Below, in pieces: positions 23,066 through 35,888 of a stretch of DNA of 64,000 nucleotides. The notes below the pieces were generated by a model. The model ran no database searches. It was not told the DNA's origin and saw only the letters and a list, made by a program, of their open reading frames with translations. Within the stretch, counting starts at the first letter, position 1; each line of letters begins with the position of its first letter. Both the position numbers and the translations under genes were made by a program. The DNA comes from Megascapheus bottae (lineage: Eukaryota; Chordata; Mammalia; Rodentia; Geomyidae). The stretch is from NCBI GenBank assembly GCA_024803745.1, contig JANJXV010000030.1:1259001-1323000 (forward strand). The letters run 5' to 3'.

Positions 23066-25099
23066 TCTCCGCTCTTTCCACTTACCTCCTTCCCTGGCTC
23101 TTCCTTTACCCTCAAACAGTTCGTTTATTAAAAACTAGTTCATGCCCAGTAGAGGAAATGTAAAAGCAACAAAGAAAAAATACAGCACCTCCTCCTTGTG
23201 CAGAGACATTGCTGTTTATTTCTCTCCATGTCGCTCCCTGCTCATACGTGCTTAGAGCCTCCTGTGTGCACCCTGGCTTCCGCTGGCTTGTCCACTGGGG
23301 AAAATGTCTTCCACTCTTCTCAGCTTGAAGAGCACCCCTTCCACACCCTTTGTCGCTGCTGCCTGGTGCTTCTAATTTAAATGCCTCCTTTTGTTATATA
23401 TTTAGCTTGTTTATAACATTTCGCTGCCACAAACACGCTCTGGTGAGCATCACGTCCACCTCCACCATCAGTTTGTTGTGCCGGTGTGTGGACAGGGAGT
23501 TCTTGTGCCGTCAGTGTGGATGCTCGAGGCCACTGTCCGAGGTCCTGGTCCCCAGGTCTTGGGCTGGACAGGACAACCCGTCTACTGACAGCCCAGCTCA
23601 CCTCCGAGGTCTGTTTGGTAAAGGGCGCATGGGTGTGATTTCCGTGTTTGCACCTAGTTTTAACCACCCCCCCACCCCGTGCTTTAGGACATGATGTTTT
23701 TATCTATGTTTATGGATGAACTTTTCCAATCTCTTGCTCCCTGGCTGTCCGTTTCTCTGTTGTTGAAGGTCAGCGCTCCTTTCACTTGAAGGGGGAGGGG
23801 TGCCAGGAGCAGCAGATGTCCACGTACATCTGACCACACAGCGCCCACCAGACATGGAGGGTCTGGAATGGCGCCTGCTGTGGGGGTGGGAGCAGGAGCC
23901 GCTGTTTGGAGTTTCAGTTGGGAAGCTGGGAGGCCCCCTCCACACCTCCTGGGGATGCCCCCCTCGGGGCCCTGCTCCCAGACCCCGTCCTGCCCCAGGC
24001 CTGTTGGCCCCGACTCAGCCTGCGGGGAGCCCGAGCCTGCCCAGCCCACACTGGCCGCTTCTTCTGCCTGGTGTCCTCCTGTGGCCTCTCCTCGCGCCCT
24101 CACCCCGCTCTGCCAGAGCACGCCTCACCCAGCCACCACCCCACCCCAGCCGGAAGGCCCTCATAACCTTTCCTGCCATGCCAATTAGATATTCCAGGCA
24201 TGTCACTCTTACCTTCCCACCTGATGTACTGACCTAAAAGTGCCACCAGAGGGCGAGATTGGCCGGCACCCTGCTGCCTGGCATCAGTACGGGAAGACAA
24301 CTTTCTGAGGCAGAAGCAGTCCTCAGAGGCACATTGTCTGATCACAGCTCCTATTGGATTGATTTCTTGCTCCCTCTTTGCAAGTCTTCATGAGGTCCCC
24401 GTGTGAGAGCGGTGCTCTCCTGATGGTTTTCTGTGCTCGCCGAGGTGGTTCTTACCTGTGCGCTGCTTCTGAGAAATGCCAGTCTCTTCTCTTCTCGCGG
24501 GTGGGAAATGGTGGGACTCAAGTGGATCTGAGGAGCGGACAGCTCAGCCACGGGGTGGCATGGAAGCTCAGCAACGTAGCTGTCAACACACCACACCAGG
24601 GCTGCCACCAAAACCCCAGAGCAGGCCTGCGAGGGAAAATGCAAGCAAACCCAGGAGAGACGAGGGCGCAAACTCTGCACAGCAGCCCAGCAAATCAGAC
24701 CCGGCAGCACACAAAAATGAGAAGACCTAATGCAAACACGCAAGCGGCGCTCCGTGTCAGGAAATCGATTTACGTTTCAATAAACCAACAATGGATATCA
24801 AAGTGCTCTTTTTGTGAGATATGGTTCTGACAGCCCAACTGAACCTCTTAGAACACATTCTAAATTAACAATCAATAAAAGAAATAGAACGGAAACAGAG
24901 ATGACTTCTCCCGCTCCAACATGGGGTTAGAAAAGATGGAACAGAACCACGATGTGTGGATTGGTGGGGATTGCTGGGGATCAGATGTGTCAGTGCTGCC
25001 ACACACGGGCTGGGCCATTGTGAGAGACCCACACCGTGTCTGCCCACGGCCTTCAGAAAGGACCCAGGTGAGCCCAGCAGAGCCACGCGCATGGATTGA
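23066..25099. other. Non-coding; possible L1 scrap
   Basis: TTAGCTTGTTTATAACATTTC then GCTGCCACAAACACGCTCTG at about 23400-23460 resembles antisense L1 3' sequence. The rest shows nothing recognised. Confidence 0.35.
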
Positions 25100-25350
25100 A
25101 GGAGCTACGGAAGGGGCCAATGGGTGCCCGGTTCAAATGCAGGTGCTGCGGGCAAGGAACCACCCCTGTGAATGCAAAATGGCAGTGGCTTTGGAAGACA
25201 GACCGGCCATTCCTCAAAATACAGACTCGCCATGGGACCCAGACACAACTCCAAGAGAAGTGGAAACTCATAAAGCACGTGACACCCCTGACCGCTGTTC
25301 CCACAGCCCGTGCCGTGCACTAAGTGGGAGCACAGTAAGGATGTCATGTA
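25100..25350 (+). repeat. Decayed L1 ORF2 fragment
   Basis: GAATGCAAAATGGCAGTGGC, TTTGGAAGACAGACCGGCC, ATTCCTCAAAATACAGACTC and later GAGAAGTGGAAACTCATAAA follow the sense-strand L1 ORF2 3' end. It is interrupted and GC-shifted relative to active L1. Confidence 0.7.
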
Positions 25351-28283
25351 CCGGGCGCTCGAGGGACCTGGCTGCAGGAGAACGTGGACAGGAGCGCCAG
25401 GGCGTGCGGCCCCAGGCCTAAGCGCAGCAGGCCCGAGACCACCTCCAGCAAGACCTGCCTTCTGGGAGCACCTGTGGCCAAGGTGGGGGAGAAGCGGAGG
25501 GAGGGGCACGCGCGTGCCGTGGAGGCCGGGCGGGCAGAGCAGCGCGTTCATGGGAGCCCCCGGTGCTCTCTCAGGAGGGTGGGGGGTGTCCGTGCCCGAC
25601 TCCACGGAAGGCATTCTTTTCATCTATCTTCTGGGCCCGTGTTGAAGCATCATTGGCCTCTGGTTCCCAAAGGGGCTGTGTTTGGTCCCCTCGACAGCGC
25701 CTGGCTTTGGAGGCCAGCCATGCCAGCACTGAAGTCGGCCCCTCTCCCCTGTGTGACCGGATCGGAAGTGAGGAGGGGGTGCTCCCGAGAGAGGACGCTG
25801 GCCAGACCTGGCTGGGTGGGGTGCAGCTCTGCTCTGGTCTTTGAGTCAAAGCCTCCATGGTGGCCGGCCTGGATTCCGTGGGGCTGTGCTCAGCACAGAG
25901 CCAGCAGCCTGCCTGCACTTGAGGGCTGGGCCCTGGCCTTCGGATGGCCTCTCAAGCCTGCGATGGCCAGGACTGCTCCGGGGTCTGCATGCCCCAGGGC
26001 CCCATCTGGCACACGACCCTCTCTTCCCACCCAGCTAAGAGGCCTCTCCCTCTCTGTTGGGCCTGGAGTCCTCTCATTGAGAAGGAGGGGCAGGCGTCCA
26101 TCACTGGATGAGGCTGCTCCCCTCATCCGGTGAGTGTCCTTGCTGCAGCTCCTCTGAGCGGCCTCCCGAGCTGGGCAGGACAGGGCAGCTGGCCAGAAGG
26201 GTCACTGTTATTTACAGCTGTGGCTGTTCATGGCTGCTGCTGACTGTGGGCCAGGAGCGAGGGGCGGGGCCTGGCCGGGTTAGCTCCGCCCGGTGGGGGG
26301 ATAAGCCCAGGAGGGGGAGGGGGACGGGGAGGGGAGGAAGGGTGGCAGGACCTCCAGACCAGGGAACCTGACTGTGAAGAGATGCATCAGAGTCAGGATT
26401 CCTAAGGCCAAAAGCTCCTCCCCTGCCTGCTGCGGCAGCTGTGGTGGGGTCACCTCCATCTCCCCCAGCCATGGCCCAGAGGAGGAGCCCATCCGGCCTG
26501 CTCGGGAGGAAGGACTCGTGGAGCACCCTGGCACACACCAGCTCCTGGAATCCCTTACATGGCTATGGCGCTGAAAAGTGCCAGGATCTGCTGCCTGCAA
26601 GCTACGAACCTGGAAGCCCCGCCTGATGTTCATTTGAGAGCCAAGGAGAAGGTGGAGCCGTTCAGCTTTAGGGGGAGAAAGCAGACCCTGCCTCCCCCAC
26701 CCCTTTCCTCTACCAGGCCCTGGAGGGTCAGCTGCTCACCCCCGCATCAGCCAGGGGAGTCAATGCTCCCTTCTGGAAGCATCCTCACAATTCACTGAGA
26801 AGCGGTGCTTCGTCAGCTCTGAGGAACCTCTGCTCATCACCTGACCTGTAAGAGTTACGGTCACCAGGTGGAAAGTGGGGTCCTGGGCCTGGGGCCTCGC
26901 CAATCTCCAGACAGCCATGGCCTCCGCCGCGCTGCCAGCTCTCTTGAGCCCTGACAGTCCACGGTTCTTCACAGTGAGCAGCCAGAGGGACACTGGCCTT
27001 GACCTAGAAACTTTGCTGTGCCCATCGTGGTCCTGGCTGTGTGCTCGTCCAGTACCATGGCTGTCATGGGCACCCAGCCCTGCTGTAGGGCCAGCCAGGC
27101 TCCCCAGAGGCTGCCGGCCTCTGCATGGCAGGGGGTGGACACAGAGCTCCTGGGGCTCCGTACTGAAGGAGAAGGAAGTTCTTCTTGTACATCTGCATCA
27201 TCTCTGCCCTCACCCTGTCCACCCAGGGAACCCCACACTGGCCGCTGCTTGGGTTCCCTTCCTTCTGCAGGAGCCTTACAAAGTGGGCAATGAGCAGAAG
27301 GGCTGCTGTGCCTGGAGAGGTCGGAGCACCTCAGGGGGCCAAGAAAGGGAACATGGGCTTAATGAGGAGAGCAAAGCTACTCTGCCTTCCCACCAGTGGC
27401 CAGCATGCAGGGAGATCGCCCACAGCAGCCCATAGTCGGCCAGACATCCCTAAAGGGCCCCCAGGTGGTCAGCCAGCCGACCCTGAAGTGAAGGACCATT
27501 TCACTGGGGCTACCCAGGTGGACGGAGAGGTTGGAGGTGACGCTGGCTCCCAGAGTCCAGCGCTGCCTGGACACCAAGCAAACGCTGTCAACTCTTGATG
27601 TCGCCCTCCTGGACAGGGAGCAGACAGCGCATCTCAGAGCCACTGCCTTGCTCTCTGTGGCTCTGAGCACATCCCGGCCCCAAGGACAAACAGCCGTCAC
27701 CCAGCCCGACCTCAGGGAGCCGCCAGGGCCACACACCCAGCAAGTCCTCCCACTGCACTGCAGCCCTCCCCCCACACCTCACCTGGCCGAGGCCCGGCCG
27801 TGGAGACTGTCTGCCTCTCAGGATCTTGGCAAGCCAAGCCGTGTTCTTGGGTGAAGCCAAGAGTACAATTAGGAAATTTAATTTGCAAACTCACACTTAG
27901 CTGACTGAGGGGAAGATTCTGCATAGCCCCTCGTCATCTCCCCTTCTGTTCCCTCTGCCCCTTCCGGGGTCCTTGGATCAAGCCCCCTCCGCCCCCAGGG
28001 GTGGCTGCAGATTCAGGGAACTTGTTAGGGAACATTTCAGGCCACACTCCAATCCAAAGCCGGGTTGATGCAGTGACGTGGGTGTTTTCTGTCCTTTGTG
28101 AGGAGTCTTGAGTCTCAGGCCCAGAGGCCCCAGCCTGGTGGCCCTGGTGGCGGCAGCGGCCGTGCTGAGGGTTGTAAAGGACAGAGGGATGGGACAGGCT
28201 GTGTGGTGACACAGGGGTCCGCGCTCATACGGGAAAGGATGGGGCAGCCTGCACGAGGCCCCAACCTCTGGTCAGGGAGGGCG
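25351..28283. other. No gene seen; GC-rich unique sequence
   Basis: Overlapping open frames up to 249 codons (25384-26133) occur, but none has a recognisable domain or exon signature. No repeats are assigned. Confidence 0.5.
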
Positions 28284-28300
28284 GGGGGGGGGGGGGGAGG
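28275..28300 (+). repeat. Poly-G run, G-quadruplex candidate
   Basis: GGGAGGGCG is followed by an uninterrupted run of at least 14 G and then AGG. That meets the four-G-tract requirement many times over. Confidence 0.85.
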
Positions 28301-29635
28301 CGCCGGCTGACAGTCCGTGGCAGCAGCGCCTCGGCCGCTGTCTTTGACCTTGTCTGGTCTTTCACTCAAGAGAGCAGAATGAACTCCTGGAGAGGAAAGA
28401 GGTGGCCCGGGGCTGGACACTGGGACATGCACTGCGCATGCCCTCGACAACCAGGCTGAGAGGAGCCCTCAGAAGCCAGGAGAGCCAATGAGCGGGGGTG
28501 GCCCAGTGTGCCAGCCAGGGGGGACGGAGGCCTGGGCAGGGGGTGTGGCAGGGCCACGTCGGTCATGGGTGTGCGTGGCTGGGGAGCTTTGCCAGGGGCG
28601 TGGCGGGGGTGGCAGGGGAGGGTGGTGGAGAGTGTGGCAGGGCTGTGGAGTGGTGGTGTGGACCCTGGTAACAAAGCTGGAAACAGCAGGCACTCTTCTG
28701 AGCACCACCTCCACTGTGGAGCTTACAAACCTTGGGGCAGGAAGTCATGCAGCCATGCTGCCTCGAGGCGGGGGCCGAGGGTCATGTTCACTGCCCTTGG
28801 TGATACCCACAGACGGACCTGGAAAACTTTTCAAACCAAGCTAAACCAGAACTGATCAATCAAACCAGAACTCCTGGGAATGCATGCATTCCACCCCTGG
28901 CATCTGGCTCTATCAGCATGAGTGAAAGCTCAGCTCATCCAACAGAAAGCAAGGGTTTAACAGCATGGCTGGAACTCTTCTGAATTTTATGGATCCAGTC
29001 ACGGGAGGCTCGTGGCTCGTGGTGTGGCATTCTGGGTGGGGGGGTGGACAGTTACAGCAGATGGACTGGAGGCCGTCACGCAGCCCCCACCCTCTGCACA
29101 TCGCCTCTATGCCAACAATCCTTACAAGCTGTAGAGTGAACAGGAAGCGCCTGGCTCTCTCCCTGCCTCCCAGTGCCTTCCTGGAGTCTCAGCACCCGTC
29201 CCTGTGCCCAGCCATGTTTGGACTTGATTTCTGGGTAGGGACTTTCCTAACCCACTCTCAACCCCTGGGTGGGGCCAGTGAGTCACCCGCACACCCACAG
29301 GCTCGTGGTTTGGGAGGGATGGTCGGCCGTCTACCCCGGTGGTTTACAGTTCTGCAGGTGAGCAGAACTCACCTCAGCTCACCCTGCCGGCTCTCTTGCT
29401 GCCTTTCTAGGAGGAAAAGCTCAGTCTTCATGCGGGGGAGACGCTCTCCTGGTCTGTGGGTGTCTGTCTAGAGCTCTCTGAAGCAGGGAGGCTGGCTTGA
29501 GGCTCAGGTCTGCTTAAATCCCCTTTCCAAGATGGAGTGGCAGGAGGAGAAGCAACATGGTCTCTGCATGAGTGCAGGACCTGGCTGGACCTTCCAGTGT
29601 GCACACTTATGCATGTGCAAGCCTGCACATGCACG
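28301..29635. other. No gene seen
   Basis: Unassigned GC-rich sequence with GGGGTGG-type strings at 28490-28670. Confidence 0.5.

Positions 29636-29682
<47 letters not shown>
29636..29682. repeat. (CA)n microsatellite
   Basis: About 23 CA units, preceded by degenerate GCATGTGCA/TGCACATGCA strings. Confidence 0.98.
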
Positions 29683-29684
<2 letters not shown>

Positions 29685-31239
29685 AACTCAGTGCTGGCTC
29701 TTCTTCTGTGACCCTCAAGCAACTCCATCCTGCTGGCTTCACGTAGGTGACAGGAGAACGGACTGGACAGTGCCTCTGGCTTAGCAGGTGCATCAGAGGC
29801 GGGGGGGGGGCGTGGGCAGTGCTGTGTGGACGGTGGGTCTCCGTTCTCACCAGTGTGTGTGAGTCACCCAGCAAGGACAGTGAAGACGTGAGCATCACCT
29901 TGGCCAGGCGGCAGCAGAGTTCCTGCTGAGTCAGTATTCGATGGTGTTGCCACTGGTGCCAGGCTCACCTGTCGGCGCTGAGAGAGCTGGGAGACCCAGC
30001 TGGCTGTGGCTTGCACCTCGACTGGCAGGCAGGGACTCTGTGGAGGAGTAGGACAACGTCTCAGAGGATCTTAGCGAGCCCCACCCTCAGGCTGGCTGAG
30101 CTGCTGCTCTGAGACAAGTGCCATCTCCACCCAGTCCAAAGGCCCTCCCTGAGCCCATCCAGAGCCCATGTGCGTGACGCCCGCCCTGAGCCCAGGAGCT
30201 GGCTAGCAGCAGGTGTGGAGAGATCTAGGCACTGATCGTTCAGATCAAGATCCCCTCGCGGTCACTTGCTGTAAAGTTGCCGTCCTTTTGCAGTGCTGAG
30301 CGCGGAGCCCTCAGGGCCTCGAGCTTTGGGGGCAGCTGGGTCTTTTCAAGCAGACGCAGTGCAGGTTCAGAGTTGTCTCTGGGCTGAGGGAAGTGAGGCC
30401 AGCGTAGTCCAGTGATGAGACGGGGCCCCCAGGAGCCGGGCTGGGGTTCAGTCGGGGAGAGAGCTTTGGTCTGTCTCCAGCCTGGCGCTTCTCCATAGTA
30501 AGTGTGGCCCGGGTCTGTGAATAAAGGAGGGGAGAAGAGGAGGTGAAGACCCCGGGGCAGTGCCAGGCGTGGAGGGGCGTTCTGGAGGCGAGCGTCCTCA
30601 CAGCCCCGGCATGCTCAGGACAGGTGGCAGACCTGCCTCAGCACACTTTTGACCTTGACTTCACGTCATCATCGACTGAGAGAACACACGAGCCCAGCCC
30701 AGACTCAGGTAACAATGCCAGCGTGTTTGGAGCAAAAACACATCTGCGGTGCTGAAACGCCCACCAGGAAACCAGAAGCGGTGGAGATGCCACGTTTTCC
30801 AGTCCTAGGGAGGTCACAGAGCTTTGTCGTCTCACCACTCCAGAGCCAGCGTGGTCCTGCCAAGCTGTGGGGGGCACCCCTGCCCCACGTCCCTCCCCCG
30901 CTCCGGCCCTTCCCCTGCAGTGTGCCACAAATACAAACCTGCTTGACCTGTGCCACCAGCCCTGCGCCCTGGGCAGCAGTGATGGCACAGAGCGGGAAAG
31001 GAGAGCGGCGTCCGCAATGGCCCTGCTGCCCACCAGCGCTGGTGATCCAGGGAGGACTTGACTCCTGCCATGCCCTGTGCCATTTCCTGCCCTCGGGTCC
31101 CCTGGCAGTGGGTTTCCACTAGCGATGCTGTCATCCCTGCGAGGCTGGTGGGGGGAGGGACAGCCCGGGTTTCCCACCCTGCAGCAGACTCTCAACCCTT
31201 GGAAAGAGCAAGAGGTGGCTAGGGCAGCTTCCATCCAAA
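29683..31239. other. No gene seen
   Basis: No exon or repeat recognised. A G run occurs near 29802. Confidence 0.5.
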
Positions 31240-31985
31240 CTGTAAGACACACAGCTCCACAGGAAGGGCTGCAAGAGGCATTTCTCCACAGCAAACCAGG
31301 GAGGCGGCTCAGCGTCACTAATCAGGGAAACATAAGAGCCACAAAGAAGTGTTTCCTCATGCCTGTTAACTGGCTTTATTAGAGCCAGCAATTCCATTCC
31401 TGGGCATGTACCCAAAATATCACAAACCATGGCACAGTAAAGCCACCAGCACAACCAGGGTCACTGCAGCGCTGTTTGTCACTGCCAAGGCAGGGAATCG
31501 GCCCAGAGGCCCCCTCATGGACAAACGGATCAGAAGACGTGATACACACACACAGGGGAATGCATCCACTGTGCAAGGCAGAATTAGCTTACAAACTCAT
31601 ACGTAAATACAGTCAATACATATGCAAATGCACGTAAATGTATTCACTGAAATACAGCGGATTCAAGGGATATCTCAAATAGTGTAAATCCTTAGAAAGC
31701 CCAAAGTAAAGTTCAGCAAAAGAAAACACCAGGAAGTGGGTATTGGAAGGGGGTGGAGTGGAGTCCAGGAAAAGGAGGAGATGAATGAGGAGGAGAAGAC
31801 GGGGGAAATAGACACAAATCCAGTATGTGTCCTGCACAATTAAGAAGAGGGAGGGAGAAGGTGGGGAGGGGAGTGGTGGGAGAGAATCTTGAAAAGCAAG
31901 ACAAAGATCAGGGGACATTACTCATAAACTCCTTTGCACAACGACTACTAGTTATTATTAATAATGATGATAAGAAGAAGAAAAG
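31240..31985 (+). repeat. L1 3' portion with purine-rich 3'UTR and A-rich end
   Basis: GGCATTTCTCCACAGC, CGTCACTAATCAGGGAAAC, CAGCAATTCCATTCCTGGGC, ATGTACCCAAAATATCAC and GCTGTTTGTCACTGCCAAGG track the end of L1 ORF2. A deletion between GCTTTATTAGAG and CCAGCAATTCC joins parts normally further apart. A purine-rich 3'UTR-like tract (31735-31880) and an ATAATAATGATGATAAGAAG end follow. The copy is 5'-truncated and non-coding. Confidence 0.75.
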
Positions 31986-33494
31986 TAGTTGATGAGCAGT
32001 GCTGGCGAGTGAGGGAGCAGAGGGCGGTGGCGGTGAGCTGGTGGTGGGAGTGTGCAGGTCCCTCACGGAGGAGGAGGGTGGCCTCTGCTCACTGGGCCTC
32101 TGCTGGTCCGGCATGGATGTGTGCTTGGAGAGAGACGCGCGTGCGGGGCGGGTTCTCTGGGGTTGATCTGTATTTCCCTGGTGCCTGGCGAGGTCGAGCT
32201 GTGTGCGTATGAGCCGCTGCTGTGTCTCCTGTGGGCCGCTCCCCTGGGTGTGGGTCTGCCTCCTCACCACCGCAGGACCTCTTGGTAGATTTCTTGGTGT
32301 GTGCTGCCCTTCTCGGGGCCCGAGCCGCCCTGGGGACCCTGTGACAGCCCTGCCCTTCCACAGTGTCCTTGCAGCCCTGTGCAGTCCCACGTCCCCTGCG
32401 GAGGGGGCACCAGGGGGCACTGGCACCGCCTGTGTGCCTTGACATCACCCACATTTCCCTGCCCCAACCCCAAAAGGCACAAGTTCCTCCACCCAAAACC
32501 CTGGATCTGCTGTTCCTGGCTCCTGTCAGGAGTGGAGCAGTGGAGTGTGGGGAGCAGGGGCCTCTCCCAGCCCGCCCTCCAGACACCGCTGGCTGGGAGG
32601 TCGGCACTGCCGCTTCCGCCCCTCCTGCCCTGCTGGAGCGGGGAGGTATATTTAGTGCTCCCGGAATAGCGCTCGTTTTGGGTTTCTCAATCATCCTCTT
32701 CATCTCGTTTCCTTCCTGCCCCAAATTGAGGGTGACATAGGAGATGATTTCCGAAACCCTCCCCCCAGATCTGTGCTCTTCCCCACGCCCAGCCCCTGGG
32801 CACCAGGCACGTGGTGCTCGCAGCTGTGCCACGGGCACCAGAGCCCCCTCTGTGAGTTCGTGGGGCTGCGTGGGTCGCCTCACCCCCACCGCTCCAGCCT
32901 GGAGATTTGCATCCTGCCTGGGGATGGACTGACATTACCTGGATTGCTTCAGGGCAGACTTCCCCAGCGGGAGTGCTTCCTGAGTCCACCCCAGAGGCCC
33001 GCAGTGCTCACCAGGGGAATCCCTTGTGGCCGCCTTTGTCTCCGCTGCCACAGGAGACCTGGGTCCTGGGTTGTGAGGGCACAGAGCCCCCACAGCGCCC
33101 TTCCTTCCGGTCTGGGACGTCTTCGCTGGCTGCCTGTCCAAGCTGGAGCCCTGATGGTGGACAGCGCTGGAGGGCTGCTTGGTGGAGTAGACATGAGGTC
33201 AGAGCAGAAGCTTCTCCTGTGGGCTCGGCCCGTAGCTCCGCGTGGTCCCGGCTCCGGAGGGCTGGGAGTTGGCTAAAAGAAGGGGTTGGGGTGTGTGAGT
33301 GGATGGAAGAGGCTTGTTTTCGATGGCAGTGAGTAAATCGAGTTGGGAAGAGGGCTGGCGTTGAAGTGTGTCTGCTCCCTTGGACTTTTCGAGTACCATG
33401 CTGAGTAGATTTATTCTGAGAAGGTGTGGGCTCTTACACAACACAGCGGGCATATGAAAACCCATCCACAGCCGTCGTCATTGTCATCGTTGTC
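31986..33494. other. No gene seen; GC-rich unique sequence
   Basis: Opposed open frames (266 codons minus at 32089-32889, 167 codons plus at 32773-33276) lack protein features. No repeats recognised. Confidence 0.5.
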
Positions 33495-33720
33495 AGCAGC
33501 ACCTGTAATCCCAGCTCCCTGGGAGTCAGAGGTGGGGGAGTCAGGGTTTGAGGCCGGCCTGAGCCAGATGTGAGAGACCTCCTGTTCAGTCAGTGTGCTG
33601 AGTGTAGAGGAAGACTCCACCTCCCGGCCAGAAATGTGAACAGGAGGACGGCAGTCTGGCCCCCACTGGGCAAAAACACAAGACCCTACCTGAAAATAAC
33701 CAAAGGAAAAGAAATGGCTG
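33495..33720 (+). repeat. Degraded B1-like/composite SINE
   Basis: CAGCACCTGTAATCCCAGCT, CCCTGGGAGTCAGAGG and TTTGAGGCCGGCCTGAGCC are 7SL/B1-type text. The A-rich end contains AAAATAACCAAAGGAAAAG. Confidence 0.7.
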
Positions 33721-33839
33721 GATGTGGCCCATACGTCCAACTCCTTACCAGGGACAAAGGCTGGGTAGAAATTTTTTTATTATATCTATATTTATATCAG
33801 ATTATTCCTTTGGGAAAAAATATTTAAAATGAGAATAGG

Positions 33840-34051
33840 GGCTGGGAGTTTGGCCTAGTGGTTAAAGTGCTTGCCTAGCAGGGACGAAGACCCGGGTTCG
33901 ATTCCTCTGTCTCACATACGTAGAAAAAAGCTGGAAGTGGTTCTGAGGCTCAAGTGGTAGAGCTCTAGCCTTGAGAGAGTCCAAGGACAGTGCCCAGGCC
34001 CTGGGCTCAAGCCCAGGACTGGCAAAAAAAAATAATAATAATTAAAAAAAA
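33840..34051 (+). repeat. Dimeric tRNA/ID-derived SINE with perfect 15-bp target-site duplication
   Basis: The first half has a Pol III A box (TTGGCCTAGTGG) and B box (GGGTTCGATTCC). The second half has GGCTCAAGTGGTAGAGCTCT and GGGCTCAAGCCCAG, then an A/TAA-rich tail. The direct repeat TAAAATGAGAATAGG occurs at 33825-33839 and 34052-34066. This is the cleanest family member in the window. Confidence 0.95.
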
Positions 34052-34219
34052 TAAAATGAGAATAGGAAATAGTAGGCCCCTCGAGCCTTCATTTTAAACA
34101 TCTGGACTGATACTGGCAAGCCGTGGAAAGGCTTTTGATCTCCACTGACGTGAAATGCATGCGGTGGTCACCCTGAAATGGAAGTTGATTGACAAAACTT
34201 CAGAACAGATTTTACAACG

Positions 34220-34427
34220 GTTCATTTCTTTTTTTCCCTCCTCCTCTTCCCCTTTCTTCTCCTCCTTCTCCTCTTCCTACACATCCTCCTCTTCCGCTTC
34301 TCTTTCTCCTTTTCTTCTTCCTTGACAGTGTCTTACTACCTAGCCCTGGTTAGCCTGGAACCTGAAATCCCCCTGCCTCTTCTCCCGAATATTGAGATTG
34401 CAGGCATGTGCCACCATACCCGGCTTA
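34220..34427 (-). repeat. Pyrimidine tract plus B1-like SINE
   Basis: A C/T-rich tract (about 34210-34322) joins antisense B1-like text at 34322-34427: CTAGCCCTGGTTAGCCTGG, CCTGAAATCCCCCTGCC, GATTGCAGGCATGTGCCACC. Confidence 0.75.
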
Positions 34428-34969
34428 TATTAAATAAGTTCTAAAGGTTCAGTCGTTCCTGCTGTCACCAATGAAAGGCCACCGGCTTCTACCAGGATCT
34501 GAGTAACCCAGCCACCTCTCCGGAGCCAGCCTGCCGTCCTCAGAGGGCTGTGGAGTTATTTGTTTGAAGGTGGTTTCGAAGCCAGATGTGCCCTGGCTCT
34601 GGTAGTTTCTTGTAGAGACCAAACACGGATACATTTAGTCCCTAAGTCCCACCCAGCACTGTAGGGAACTTCTGGGGGTCAGGTGTCCTCTCTACACTGT
34701 CCAGCCTGTCCCCTCTGCCGCCTGGAGCTGGACCCACCTCCAGACCATGGCAGGTGACCCCAGCCTTTAAGGGAGGCCCGGCCCTTTTCAGAGAAGTCAG
34801 GACTGCATGCTGAGGTTCGGGCAGGGGTAGGAGGGCAGGAAGTCTTGGCCTAGAGTCCCTTGTGCAGGGTGAGGGCAGGTCCCTGTGATGGTGTACTGCG
34901 TTCCCGCAGTGGAGTAAACGCCGCCTCGCCTGACCAGGGAGCCCCTCAGGTTCTGCCTACCCGATGCTT
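34428..34969. other. No gene seen
   Basis: Unassigned sequence upstream of the CpG-island promoter. Confidence 0.5.
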
Positions 34970-35170
34970 TTCTTCTGTGAGTCCGGGGGCTTGAACTCAG
35001 GGCCTGGCACCCTCCCTGAGCTCTTTTTGCTCAAGGCTAGTGTTGCACCACTTTGAATCACAGCTCTACTTCCAGTTTTCTGGTGGTTACTTGGGGATAA
35101 GAGTCCCGCTTATCCATGCCATCCTCATATCTCAGCCTCCTGCTTAGCTAGGATTCTAAGTGTGTGGCAC
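34970..35170 (-). repeat. Composite ID-like/B1-like SINE
   Basis: GGGCTTGAACTCAGGGCCTG, GCTCAAGGCTAGTG, CTTCCAGTTTTCTGGTGG and ATCTCAGCCTCCTGCTTAGC are antisense of the composite family. It is about 0.9 kb upstream of exon 1 and is the nearest complete repeat to the promoter. Confidence 0.85.
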
Positions 35171-35888
35171 TGGCCAGGAGCTTCCAGCCAGGATGTAGGC
35201 GCCAACAGACACAAACACCAGGCTGGACCCCCCCCCCCACACACACACGCACACCTTCCCAGGGCTCAGGCCTCTCCATGGTGCCTGCTTTGCTTGTGGG
35301 GATTTTCACATCTCCTTCCCCGCAGGCACCGGCTGGAGGAATTCTTTCCCAGCCCCTGGGAAAACAAGTCAAGGAGAGGCAGGGAAGGGTCAGCCTCCCA
35401 CCAAACACATCCCGGTGAACTCGGGCAGCTCTGGGGTTCAGCGCTGACCCAGGCTCTCATCCTGGAGCACTTGGGACTGGCGAGCTGAAGGTCTGGGGAT
35501 GAACTGTCCAGGGCAAGGGGTGTCCTGGGGCACAGCAGTGGGGCGTGTTTGGGGGTCCAAGGGTGCACTGGCTGGGTGAGGGGTGTCGGAGAACACACTG
35601 GCGGCATGCAGGATGTCCTGGGCACCCTGACAGGTCGTGGTTGTCCAGGGCGCGCTGGAGGGGTGCGGGGTGCAGGGTGTCCCTATCCGGGGCGCACTGG
35701 CGAGTGCAGGGTGTCCCAGGCCCGCTGGCTGGCGGGGTGCGGGGTGTCCCGGGCGCCCCAGGTGCCCGCCCCGGCGGCGGGGGCGGAGCGGAGAGCCAGC
35801 CGTGGCGTGGGGAGCGCCCTTGGACGTGACGTTGGAGTTGGGCCGGGAGTGGGAGGCTGCGCGCGTGTGGAGCGCGGCGCGGCCGGGG

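Noticed and set aside
32089..32889. 266-codon minus-strand frame
   Set aside because: Overlaps opposing frames and lacks any family resemblance.
33840..33910. Possible tRNA gene from A and B boxes
   Set aside because: The boxes belong to a SINE with an A-rich tail and target-site duplication; no full cloverleaf was found.
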